The translations under genes were made by a program, and so were the position numbers. A stretch of DNA of 64,000 nucleotides, taken from positions 62,001 through 126,000 of the forward strand of contig NZ_JAJPWV010000003.1 of assembly GCF_021215455.1 (NCBI RefSeq). Direction: 5' to 3'. Within the stretch, counting starts at the first letter, position 1, and each line of letters starts with the position of its first letter. Shown one piece after another: positions 1-7,074 of this stretch. Source of the DNA: Mucilaginibacter roseus. Its GTDB lineage: Bacteria; Bacteroidota; Bacteroidia; Sphingobacteriales; Sphingobacteriaceae. The notes beneath the pieces were generated by a model. The model had not been told where the DNA came from. It did not search any database and saw only the letters and a program-made list of their open reading frames with translations.

Positions 1-959
1 ATCTTTTTGTCGTAACCGCTATAATATTTATTGCCTTCAGAGATATTTACCGGGCGCTCATAGCAACGGTACAAGGCTGAGTAAAAGCTACGCTTCTGTG
101 CTTCGGTGCCGCCCTTAACGTCAATCTGGTTAATTACCTTGCTCCAGGCCTGCTCGCCCGCCTGCTTAACCTGATCAAAACCGCGGTTGCCTTTAAACTC
201 CGCCTCATAATTTATTTTAGCCTGCTCCGCGCTTATAAATGACACGGCATATTTTAGCTCAACTGTATTGCTTGCCGCATTACTGAAGCTGATAAAGGCC
301 TTGATATTTTTACCGTTAACAGTTGCACCGGCGGCAGGAGCGCCATTGTTAATGATACCGGCCGTACCTTTTTGATTCAACGTACCGTAGGTATAAATTT
401 TAATATCACCATGATAGGTTTCAATGCCGGTTACCTCAGTATCCTTAATGCTCCACGTTGATTCATCGCCATTGTAAGTGCCCAGTAACAGGTTCTTCTC
501 GCCTTTTGCCGGGAACTCAAATTTATAGATGCCTGTTTTTATACCCGGCACATATTCTACCGTAATATCCTGGTCGATGAGGTATGTTTTATAGTACCAT
601 GGACGGATCACTTCCAGGTCATGGTCATACGTCATGCGCTGGTTAAAGGCCTTGGCCGTAACCGCGTCGGTAGTTGGTTTTATGCTAAACGCTTCACCCA
701 TACGGTGCGATACGATCAGAAAAGGAAAGCTGCTGATCTGATCGTCAAGGTAATCCTTGCGTATGGGGAACATGCGCATCATCTGGTTAGGCAATTGTAC
801 CGTAGGCCTCGTTGGCTCAAGCAAAGCGCCAACATTGCCAATGCGAGCATCAACGTATTTAAGATTTCCTTCACCTGAATTTTGCTGGGCCAGGCCTGGC
901 AAACTGCAAGCGGACAATAATGTTAACGCCGACACGCAACGCTTAATTTGTTTGATCAT
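1..959 (-). CDS. GH92 family alpha-mannosidase, N-terminal part (runs off left edge)
   Basis: This is a partial gene whose reading frame stays open to base 1; only the first 319 codons are inside the window. The protein starts with a signal peptide (MIKQIKRCVSALTLLSACSLPGLAQ) with a Cys in the hydrophobic stretch, followed by VDARIGNVGALLEPTRPTVQ, which resembles the N-terminal beta-sandwich of glycoside hydrolase family 92. GH92 enzymes are Ca-dependent exo-alpha-mannosidases that trim alpha-mannosides, usually in the periplasm or at the surface of Bacteroidota; full-length members are around 750 residues, so more than half is missing here. The catalytic acidic residues lie in the missing part, so activity cannot be judged. 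It is divergent from a GH31 gene and shares the LacI-type operator region with it. The ATG at 957-959 is the first Met in frame and precedes the signal peptide directly. Confidence 0.85.
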   Translation of the reverse strand, partial: MIKQIKRCVSALTLLSACSLPGLAQQNSGEGNLKYVDARIGNVGALLEPTRPTVQLPNQMMRMFPIRKDYLDDQISSFPFLIVSHRMGEAFSIKPTTDAVTAKAFNQRMTYDHDLEVIRPWYYKTYLIDQDITVEYVPGIKTGIYKFEFPAKGEKNLLLGTYNGDESTWSIKDTEVTGIETYHGDIKIYTYGTLNQKGTAGIINNGAPAAGATVNGKNIKAFISFSNAASNTVELKYAVSFISAEQAKINYEAEFKGNRGFDQVKQAGEQAWSKVINQIDVKGGTEAQKRSFYSALYRCYERPVNISEGNKYYSGYDKK

Positions 960-1103
960 GGATATTGTTTGTAATGGTTTATAAGCAGCGCATCAGCTTG
1001 CTTAAACGATTAACCAAAGTTATAATCTGTACCGACATGCTAAAGCTTTATTGTATATAATTTTTGTGACGGAGCAATTCTAGTAGGATATAATAAAATA
1101 GAA

Positions 1104-1137
1104 CAAACGTTTGCGTAGCCAGTGCAAACGTTTGCAC
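1104..1137. promoter_or_regulatory. Tandem LacI-type palindromic operators between GH92 and GH31
   Basis: Two palindromes lie in the 289-bp divergent promoter: CAAACGTTTG at 1104-1113 and GTGCAAACGTTTGCAC at 1122-1137 (a perfect 16-bp palindrome). Their centres are 21 bp apart, about two helical turns, so two dimers would sit on the same face of the DNA. The central CG and GCAAACGTTTGC core match the operators of the LacI/GalR family. A promoter-like TATAATTTTTG lies upstream on the + strand at about 1055-1065, so a bound repressor could block GH31 transcription as well as the leftward GH92 promoter. No lacI-type gene is visible in the window, so the regulator must be encoded elsewhere. Confidence 0.7.
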
Positions 1138-1248
1138 AACACCTTTTTTAGCCGCCGCAGCAGCACCTGCTTTTTTTAGCGATCAATTTAGTTGAATTTT
1201 ATATTAAGCCCTGACTAACAAACCAATATCGCTACTTCATTCTTTTTT

Positions 1249-2886
1249 ATGACGAATAACTACCTATCTACCCACCTAAAAAAATCATGGAACAAATTGC
1301 TTGTTGCAATTCCATTTCTGTTATCGTTCAACGCCGCGTTTGCCCAAAACACCAACATTGCAATAAAACCAGGGGAATACTGGTATGGCGGCGCTGTTAA
1401 CGAAGCGCAAACCATGCCTTTTAAAGATGGTTATACCTTTGACTTATTTGCCAATACGGGCACTAACCAGGCAAGTCCGCTGCTGCTATCAACCAAAGGG
1501 CGTTACGTTTGGAGCGATGAGCCTTTTAAATTTACTGTAAGAAGTAATCAGTTAGTGATAACAGGCAATAATCAGCCATTGGATATTGATTCGGCCGGTC
1601 ATAACCTGAAGGAATCATTTATCAATGCAAGCAAAAAGCATTTCGCAGCAAAGGGCAAACTGCCTGATACACTTTTGTTCAGTCGGCCGCAGTACAATAC
1701 CTGGATAGAGCTTGTATACAATCAAAACCAAACCGACATATTAAAATATGCCCATGATGTTGTTGCCAATGATTTCCCCGCCGGCGTGCTAATGATAGAT
1801 GATAACTGGGCGGACTATTATGGCAGGTTTGATTTTCGGAAAGACCGTTTCAGTAACGCTACGGCGATGGTTGACAGCCTGCATAAAATGGGCTTCAAAG
1901 TAATGCTCTGGATAAGTCCGTTTGTATCACCGGATACGGAGGTGTTCAGGGAATTATTAAGCAAAAAACTGCTTTTATACAGCGCCCAACAAAAGGAAAA
2001 GAATGATTGGGATAAGGCCATTAACCCTGCCATTATAAGCTGGTGGAACGGTTACAGCGCCGTACTTGATTTTACTAACCCAAAGGCACAAGAGTGGTTT
2101 AAGGCCAGGTTGAACTATATGGTAAATACCTATCACCTGGACGGTTTTAAGTTTGATGCGGGTGATGCCGATTTCTATCCTGCGGATGCTATCTCCTACA
2201 AAAAAGCAACACCAAATGAGCATAGCCGCTTATGGGGAGAGATAGGACTCAACTATCCACTTAATGAATACCGCGCCATGTGGAAAATGGCCGGAAAGCC
2301 CCTGGTACAGCGCCTGCGCGATAAGCAACACACTTGGGCCGATCTGCAAAAATTGATCCCGCATATTACCGTGGCGGGCTTATTGGGCTACAACTTTACC
2401 TGCCCGGATATGATTGGCGGCGGAGAATACGGCTCCTTCATAGGCAGGGATAAACTGGATGAGGAGTTGGTGGTACGCTCGGCGCAGTGCTCGGCACTGA
2501 TGCCAATGATGCAATTTTCGGTAGCGCCGTGGCGGGTATTAAGTAAAGAGCACCTGGCACTGGTAAAGCAAGCTGTTGAAACCCGGAAAAAGCATACACC
2601 TTATATAATGCAATTGGCCAAATCATCAGCAAAAACAGGACTGCCAATAGTACGCAGCATGGAATACCAGTACCCGGCACAGGGTTATGCTGAAGTAAAA
2701 AGCCAGTTTATGCTGGGCGATAAACTACTGATAGCACCGGCACTGAATAAAGATAAAACCAAAACCATCTACCTGCCCAAAGGCAAATGGCGTGATGACA
2801 GGGGCAAGACAATAAAGGGCCCGGCAAAAATTGAGCAGGATGTTCCGCTAAACCGGCTGCCTGTATTTGAGCTGGTAAGTAAGTAA
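1249..2886 (+). CDS. Secreted GH31 glycosidase, alpha-galactosidase/MYORG-like branch
   Basis: The protein has 545 residues with a Sec signal peptide ending at about residue 33 (SFNAAFAQ). The core is a GH31 (beta/alpha)8 barrel: LMIDDNWADYYGRFDF, then GFKVMLWISPFVSP, then DGFKFDAGDADFY, whose Asp303 is the expected catalytic nucleophile. MQFSVAPWRV and a C-terminal strand domain (LLIAPALNKD, YLPKGKWR) follow. From memory these motifs match the animal MYORG and bacterial alpha-galactosidase branch of GH31 better than starch or xyloglucan alpha-glucosidases, so substrate should not be assumed to be an alpha-glucoside. The sister gene 36 bp downstream is probably co-transcribed. GH92 on the other side suggests attack on a mixed alpha-linked glycan. 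Confidence 0.85.
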   Translation: MTNNYLSTHLKKSWNKLLVAIPFLLSFNAAFAQNTNIAIKPGEYWYGGAVNEAQTMPFKDGYTFDLFANTGTNQASPLLLSTKGRYVWSDEPFKFTVRSNQLVITGNNQPLDIDSAGHNLKESFINASKKHFAAKGKLPDTLLFSRPQYNTWIELVYNQNQTDILKYAHDVVANDFPAGVLMIDDNWADYYGRFDFRKDRFSNATAMVDSLHKMGFKVMLWISPFVSPDTEVFRELLSKKLLLYSAQQKEKNDWDKAINPAIISWWNGYSAVLDFTNPKAQEWFKARLNYMVNTYHLDGFKFDAGDADFYPADAISYKKATPNEHSRLWGEIGLNYPLNEYRAMWKMAGKPLVQRLRDKQHTWADLQKLIPHITVAGLLGYNFTCPDMIGGGEYGSFIGRDKLDEELVVRSAQCSALMPMMQFSVAPWRVLSKEHLALVKQAVETRKKHTPYIMQLAKSSAKTGLPIVRSMEYQYPAQGYAEVKSQFMLGDKLLIAPALNKDKTKTIYLPKGKWRDDRGKTIKGPAKIEQDVPLNRLPVFELVSK

Positions 2887-2922
2887 CATTTAGGAATTCA
2901 ATAATTAACCAAATAAACCATT

Positions 2923-4476
2923 ATGAAAAATTTACGAGTACTTTTTGTTTTGCTCATCGCTCTGGGAGGATGTAAAAAGAACAGTGAAAACCTTACGGCA
3001 ACGGATACCAAAGCGGATTCAAAGAAAACCACTTTCGCGGTTACCAATTTTTATGTTAACGGCAGCACCGGCAACGATGCCAACACCGGGTTAACAGCTG
3101 CAACGGCGCTAAAAACCATACAAGCCGCTTTATACAAAACCACTAACGGAGCGGGCAGCAATATTTACGTAGCGGCAGGCACCTATAAAGAGCGGTTATA
3201 CTGGCCGAATTCCGGCGCATCAACCAGTGAGAAAATTACGCTTACCAATTACAATGGCGGCATTGTTATACTGGATGGTGTAAACGCCACCAACGATGCG
3301 CAAAATTCCATGATAGGCATTGCCAGCAAAAGCCACATTAAAATAGATAACATCCGTATAGCTAATAACATCCGCAGTTTTGCATCGGGTATATATGTTT
3401 CCGGCTCGGGCACCGACGTACATGTTACCAATTGCAAAATTTACAACATCGGCTGGACAACCAACGCATCGGCGATACCTACAAGCTCAGACAATGCCAA
3501 CCCGCTGGTAATGATTGGCACTACATCCACATCATACAATCAGATTTACGTAGGCGGTAACGAAATTTATAATTGCAACACCGGCTACAGCGAGGGCTTA
3601 ACCCTTGGCGGTAACGTGGAGAACTTTTTAATAGAGCGCAACATTGTGCACGACATAAAGAATATAGGTATTGACATGACCGGCCATTACGCATGGACGG
3701 GCGCCCCCGCCAACGTAAACTTTGCCCGTAACGGTAACGTGAAATATAACACGGTTTACCGCTGCGTATCGCCGGTGGCTACTTCTGGCGGTATTTATGT
3801 AGATGGCGGCAAGTGGATAAACATTGAGGGCAACACCAGCTACGAAAATTACGCCGGTATAAGTGTTGGCTGCGAAAATAATAACAACAACGCCGAAGGC
3901 ATTAATGTACGTAGCAACTTTGTTTACAATAACATTGAGGCAGGTTTACTTATCGGCTCCAATCAATCAAACGGGAAGGTTATTAATTCAACCGTTAGCA
4001 ATAACACGCTTTATCAAAACTACTCCAAAGGCGGCTGGGGCGGCGAGATACACATGCAGAATATGGATAATGTATCATTCATCAACAACATCATCCACTC
4101 GCGCAGCAATATTGTGGTTATTGCATCATTGGGTTATACCTCAACCAACCTTAGCTTTAACTACAACAAGTATTATTCGCTATCGGCATCGGCATCAAAC
4201 GTAACGTTTGACTGGGGCGGCATCAACGGAACCACTTACTCAAGTCTGGCGACGTTTAAAACCGCCACCGGCTTAGATGCTAATTCGACTTATGGCAACC
4301 CGGGTTATGTTTCGGGTACTTTACCAACGCCAAACCTCCATTTAAGCAGTACATCAGCATCAGTAAATGCAGGCTTGCCTACCTACGTGGTACAAACTGG
4401 CGAGTTTGATATTGACGGAGGCGCCCGCAAAGTGAACAACCGGGTTGATATAGGCGCTGACGAATCAGCCTACTGA
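2923..4476 (+). CDS. Right-handed parallel beta-helix lipoprotein (DUF1565-like), probable polysaccharide-active
   Basis: The protein has 517 residues and begins with a lipoprotein signal (MKNLRVLFVLLIALGGC), so Cys17 is the likely lipidated residue. FYVNGSTGNDANTG and IYVAAGTYKERLYW are the opening strands typical of DUF1565 and pectate-lyase-like beta-helices, and the rest is rich in N/G/T repeats forming helix rungs (for example VENFLIERNIVHDIKNIGID). It ends in the common IDGGARKVNNRVDIGADE motif found at the C-terminus of such proteins in Bacteroidota. Function is probably binding or cleavage of a polysaccharide at the cell surface; no catalytic triad can be assigned by eye. It follows the GH31 gene by 36 bp and is closed by a strong terminator. 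Confidence 0.75.
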   Translation: MKNLRVLFVLLIALGGCKKNSENLTATDTKADSKKTTFAVTNFYVNGSTGNDANTGLTAATALKTIQAALYKTTNGAGSNIYVAAGTYKERLYWPNSGASTSEKITLTNYNGGIVILDGVNATNDAQNSMIGIASKSHIKIDNIRIANNIRSFASGIYVSGSGTDVHVTNCKIYNIGWTTNASAIPTSSDNANPLVMIGTTSTSYNQIYVGGNEIYNCNTGYSEGLTLGGNVENFLIERNIVHDIKNIGIDMTGHYAWTGAPANVNFARNGNVKYNTVYRCVSPVATSGGIYVDGGKWINIEGNTSYENYAGISVGCENNNNNAEGINVRSNFVYNNIEAGLLIGSNQSNGKVINSTVSNNTLYQNYSKGGWGGEIHMQNMDNVSFINNIIHSRSNIVVIASLGYTSTNLSFNYNKYYSLSASASNVTFDWGGINGTTYSSLATFKTATGLDANSTYGNPGYVSGTLPTPNLHLSSTSASVNAGLPTYVVQTGEFDIDGGARKVNNRVDIGADESAY

Positions 4477-4494
4477 CATCATCAAATACTATAA

Positions 4495-4538
4495 AAAACG
4501 CCCTGCTGAGTAAGAAAAATCAGCAGGGCGTTTTTTTT
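4495..4538 (+). terminator. Rho-independent terminator after the GH31 and beta-helix genes
   Basis: A 12-bp perfect stem (ACGCCCTGCTGA at 4498-4509 with TCAGCAGGGCGT at 4520-4531) encloses a 10-nt loop and is followed by eight T residues. The preceding A run makes it partly bidirectional. Confidence 0.9.
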
Positions 4539-4540
4539 AT

Positions 4541-4779
4541 AAACAGACGTTTACGGCCATTACTTGCCGATTACTGACATATAACCGAAAAATTGGTTAC
4601 ATCTCCCGAAGTTTGGGGATTGCCCACCCTGATTTGCCGCAGTACTTTTGTGATGTTAAAGCTGTGTAAGTAAAAAACCATAGCATAACAGGCAGAAGAT
4701 TGTGAAGCCGGCTCCGAAATTCTGCCGAAAAACAACCTGTTTCAATATTTGAAACAGCAACTAATATCATAATATCAAG
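4541..4779 (+). promoter_or_regulatory. Non-coding leader with several inverted repeats before the barrel gene
   Basis: No open frame with coding character is visible here. Three dyads can be seen: TAACC-N8-GGTTA around 4581-4598; GGCAGAA at 4691-4697 pairing with TTCTGCC at 4720-4726, with AAGCCGGCTC inside; and a tight palindrome CTGTTTCAA-TAT-TTGAAACAG at 4737-4757, about 22 bp upstream of the ATG. The last could be an operator or a hairpin that controls translation of the outer membrane protein. Nothing identifies a known riboswitch. Confidence 0.4.
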
Positions 4780-5352
4780 ATGAAAACTTTAATCAAATTA
4801 AGTGCACTAACACTTGCAATAGTATCTCTTTTCTCAATTAACGCTAACGCACAAGACGGTGGCAAAACTACTACTGGTTCAGGTATCCGCTTAAACGTTG
4901 GCCCTGATTTCGGCTTGCCTGTAGGCAGCTTTAAAGACGCTTACAACTGGAGCGTAGGCGGATCAGTTCAGGCCGACTTCCCGATCCTGCAGGATCAGTT
5001 ATATGTTACTGTTAACGGCGGTTTCCAAAACTACTTCGCTAAAGAAATTAACGGTGTAAGCGGCGAAGACCTGAAATTAATACCAGCGAAAGCGGGTTTA
5101 AAATACTTCCCGGTGCAAAACTTTTATGTACAAGGTGAAGCCGGTGCTGCTTTCATCACCAATAAAAGTGATGTAGGCGCAACCAAATCAGCAGCATTCG
5201 TTTACGCGCCGCAGGTAGGTTACCTGTTTAACGTAGGCGGAAACAACTACATTGATGCAGGTGTACGCTTTGAAGGCAACTCTAAATTTACCGACAATGG
5301 CAAAAGCAATAATTTGCTTGCCCTGCGCGTAGCTTACAGCTTCGGTTTATAA
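4780..5352 (+). CDS. Outer membrane beta-barrel protein, small (OmpW/porin-family-like)
   Basis: The protein has 190 residues. A clear signal peptide ends at SINANAQ (residue 25). The mature part shows alternating strands and turns (SVGGSVQADFPI, LYVTVNGGFQNYF, FYVQGEAGAAF, YIDAGVRFEG) and ends with LRVAYSFGL. A C-terminal aromatic-containing strand is the usual BAM signal, so this is an eight-stranded barrel of the outer-membrane-beta-barrel type. The role is unknown; such proteins are usually abundant structural or envelope-stress proteins. It is a single-gene unit with its own structured leader and terminator. The start is the only ATG before the signal peptide. Confidence 0.75.
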   Translation: MKTLIKLSALTLAIVSLFSINANAQDGGKTTTGSGIRLNVGPDFGLPVGSFKDAYNWSVGGSVQADFPILQDQLYVTVNGGFQNYFAKEINGVSGEDLKLIPAKAGLKYFPVQNFYVQGEAGAAFITNKSDVGATKSAAFVYAPQVGYLFNVGGNNYIDAGVRFEGNSKFTDNGKSNNLLALRVAYSFGL

Positions 5353-5374
5353 TAAAAATAGTGTTTAATATAGT

Positions 5375-5412
5375 AACAGCGCCTGCGATTAATATCGCAG
5401 GCGCTGTTTTTT
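5375..5412 (+). terminator. Rho-independent terminator after the barrel gene
   Basis: A 14-bp perfect stem (AACAGCGCCTGCGA at 5375-5388 with its complement at 5395-5408) has a 6-nt loop and a T run at 5407-5412. It also separates this gene from the leftward ORF at 5435-5785. Confidence 0.9.
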
Positions 5413-5434
5413 GCTATCGGGGCTTAAACAATCT

Positions 5435-5785
5435 TTAAATATTATACCTCTTTTGAAACCATTTAGGGATGATTAACAACTGAATTATTAAAATCGAAAA
5501 AAGCCCTGATAATATATAGGTTAAAGCAACCTTTAACTCTTTATTGGCTATAGTTACTGACGTTTCATCTCTAAATATTTTTATCGAAACAATATACCCG
5601 ATGAACATACCTGATAAACATTTTAGAAACATATACCGGTTATAGCTTACCCTTATAAATACTAAATAAAATACAATTATACAAAGCGCAATTATCCAGG
5701 TACGAAAAATCAGGGCGTCGATAAAGTACAAAGCAATATAAGCTATATTATCTATAGCCCGCTTGAAACTTAAAAATAAATCCAA
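5435..5785 (-). CDS. Small AT-rich membrane protein, unknown (TTG start or remnant)
   Basis: I do not recognise this protein. It would have 116 residues with three or four hydrophobic helices (IAYIALYFIDALIF, WIIALCIIVFYLVFI, MFIGYIVSIKIF, YILSGLFSILIIQLLII) and basic ends. There is no ATG near the N-terminus: the frame opens after a TAA at 5798-5800 and the only plausible start is TTG at 5783-5785. The next Met is near residue 52. Base composition is clearly more AT-rich than in flanking genes. These points suggest either a recently acquired orphan gene or a fragment. It has no operon partners. Confidence 0.4.
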   Translation of the reverse strand: MDLFLSFKRAIDNIAYIALYFIDALIFRTWIIALCIIVFYLVFIRVSYNRYMFLKCLSGMFIGYIVSIKIFRDETSVTIANKELKVALTYILSGLFSILIIQLLIIPKWFQKRYNI

Positions 5786-6032
5786 GGCATAGCTTGTTTA
5801 TAGCTATTATCAAACATATACTTACTAATACTATACCCAAACGGGCAATTAGGTTTGCTTTCATTATCTGAGAGACAGGCGCTTCAGGCATTTAAACATA
5901 AGTATTTTCAGCAAAAAATCGGATCATCCGAGCGTTTGTCGTTCTTCGCACTATGACATTCGGCTTACCTTATTATGATAATACGCTTACCACTTATATG
6001 GGCATTACTTGCTTTTTTTGCTGATCTAAATA

Positions 6033-6962
6033 ATGTATATGGAGCAAAGCTACCTTACAGATCACTTTGTTGACGCACGATTACCTGAGTCCGCCCAAGC
6101 TATTATAGCGCCAGGCGACAATAAGGCTGTTAAAGTAAAAAGCCATTTGGATGAGTTGATGACCATACATCACCATACCAATGAAAACGCACTGCACTAC
6201 TATCACAATACGCATTACCACCTGCTGTTAGGCAAGCAGGGTTATACCGAAATTATCGCAGGCAACCTTTTGCACAATTTTGCCGCAGGCAGTATGTTTT
6301 TACTTTCGCCCGGACAAAAACCGGATTACCAAAACAGCTCTGACAACGTACAGATCACCATACTATCCTTTCATAAAAAACTATTAAGCAGCAGCCTGAT
6401 TAAGCAAGCAGGCATACTCGAAATTATAACGCCGGGTGAAAAGGTTACCCCTTACTGCGAGCTTTCGGCCGACCGGGCAAGAATAATGCGCGAGCTTTTT
6501 GACAAGCTGGAAAAGGAACTTTACGGCACCCGCATCTTTCATGAGCAAATGGCATACCTCACTTTTATTGAACTGATGCTGCAAGGATACCGCGTTTGTA
6601 CTGAGCCAACTTTGGTAAGCCACACCAATAATCGGGCTGCGCAGTTAACCCAACAATTTCTGCAACTGGCGGATGAGCACTATTTAACCAAGCGAACGGT
6701 ACAGGAATATGCCGACGAGTTGGCCGTAAGTGCCAAGTACCTGAGTGAAGTAGTAAAAAATGAAACCGGACTTAGTCCGCTGCACCACATTCACCAGCGA
6801 TTGTTTAATGAGGCGCGGCACTGGCTGGTTTCGGCAAACCTGTCAATAAAAGAGGTGGCAGATAAACTAAGGTTTGACACCCCATCGCACTTCAGCCGTT
6901 TTTTTAAACAATACACCGGCCACAACCCTACATCATACCAACTGATACATGCCGTGATTTAG
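6033..6962 (+). CDS. AraC family transcriptional regulator
   Basis: The protein has 309 residues. The N-terminal two thirds form a cupin-like sensing domain (HHHTNENALHYYHNTHYHLLLG, then GSMFLLSPGQKPDY), as in the AraC/XylS type that binds small ligands. The C-terminal hundred residues hold the double helix-turn-helix: TVQEYADELAVSAKYLSEVVKNE and LSIKEVADKLRFDTPSHFSRFFKQ, followed by the usual GHNPTSYQ. The target is not obvious; it lies alone between a hypothetical gene and the haem-kinase operon. Two in-frame ATG codons (6033 and 6039) are possible starts. A perfect palindrome TCGGATCATCCGA at 5919-5931 lies in its upstream region, but AraC proteins normally bind direct repeats, so it cannot be assigned to autoregulation. 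Confidence 0.85.
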   Translation: MYMEQSYLTDHFVDARLPESAQAIIAPGDNKAVKVKSHLDELMTIHHHTNENALHYYHNTHYHLLLGKQGYTEIIAGNLLHNFAAGSMFLLSPGQKPDYQNSSDNVQITILSFHKKLLSSSLIKQAGILEIITPGEKVTPYCELSADRARIMRELFDKLEKELYGTRIFHEQMAYLTFIELMLQGYRVCTEPTLVSHTNNRAAQLTQQFLQLADEHYLTKRTVQEYADELAVSAKYLSEVVKNETGLSPLHHIHQRLFNEARHWLVSANLSIKEVADKLRFDTPSHFSRFFKQYTGHNPTSYQLIHAVI

Positions 6963-6967
6963 ATATT

Positions 6968-7014
6968 TATGCTTAGCCTGAAAATGATCCCGGTCACTTT
7001 TCAGGCTGAGCATA
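6968..7014. repeat. 17-bp inverted repeat enclosing an FNR-like box
   Basis: The arms are 6968-6984 and 6998-7014 (17 nt each, one mismatch). The 13-nt interior is exactly the distal FNR-like box plus one base, TGATCCCGGTCAC. The A4 and T4 tracts are at the inner ends of the arms rather than after the stem, so this is not a normal intrinsic terminator, although it lies 6 bp after the araC stop codon. Confidence 0.6.
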
Positions 7015-7050
7015 ATCATTCGCAGATAATCCCGCGTATTATGATATTTG
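6985..7050 (+). promoter_or_regulatory. Tandem FNR-like box promoter of the haem-kinase operon
   Basis: The distal box is TGATCCCGGTCA (6985-6996) and the proximal box TGAGCATAATCA (7007-7018), centres 22 bp apart. The -7 element GATATTTG lies at 7043-7050, its last base 37.5 bp from the proximal centre, one base more than in the other five promoters of this group. The distal box is followed by CTTTT. The layout predicts autoactivation of the sensor-regulator pair. Confidence 0.7.
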
Positions 7051-7074
7051 TGCTCAATATCATATTTTAACCGC

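Noticed and set aside
4630..4641. TGATTTGCCGCA upstream of the barrel gene as another FNR-like box
   Set aside because: There is no partner box 22 bp upstream and no TAnnTTTG-like element about 36 bp downstream, so it does not fit the layout of the six accepted promoters.
5919..5931. Perfect palindrome TCGGATCATCCGA as an FNR-like or AraC site
   Set aside because: It lacks the TGAY-N4-RTCA spacing and AraC proteins usually bind direct repeats; no role can be assigned.
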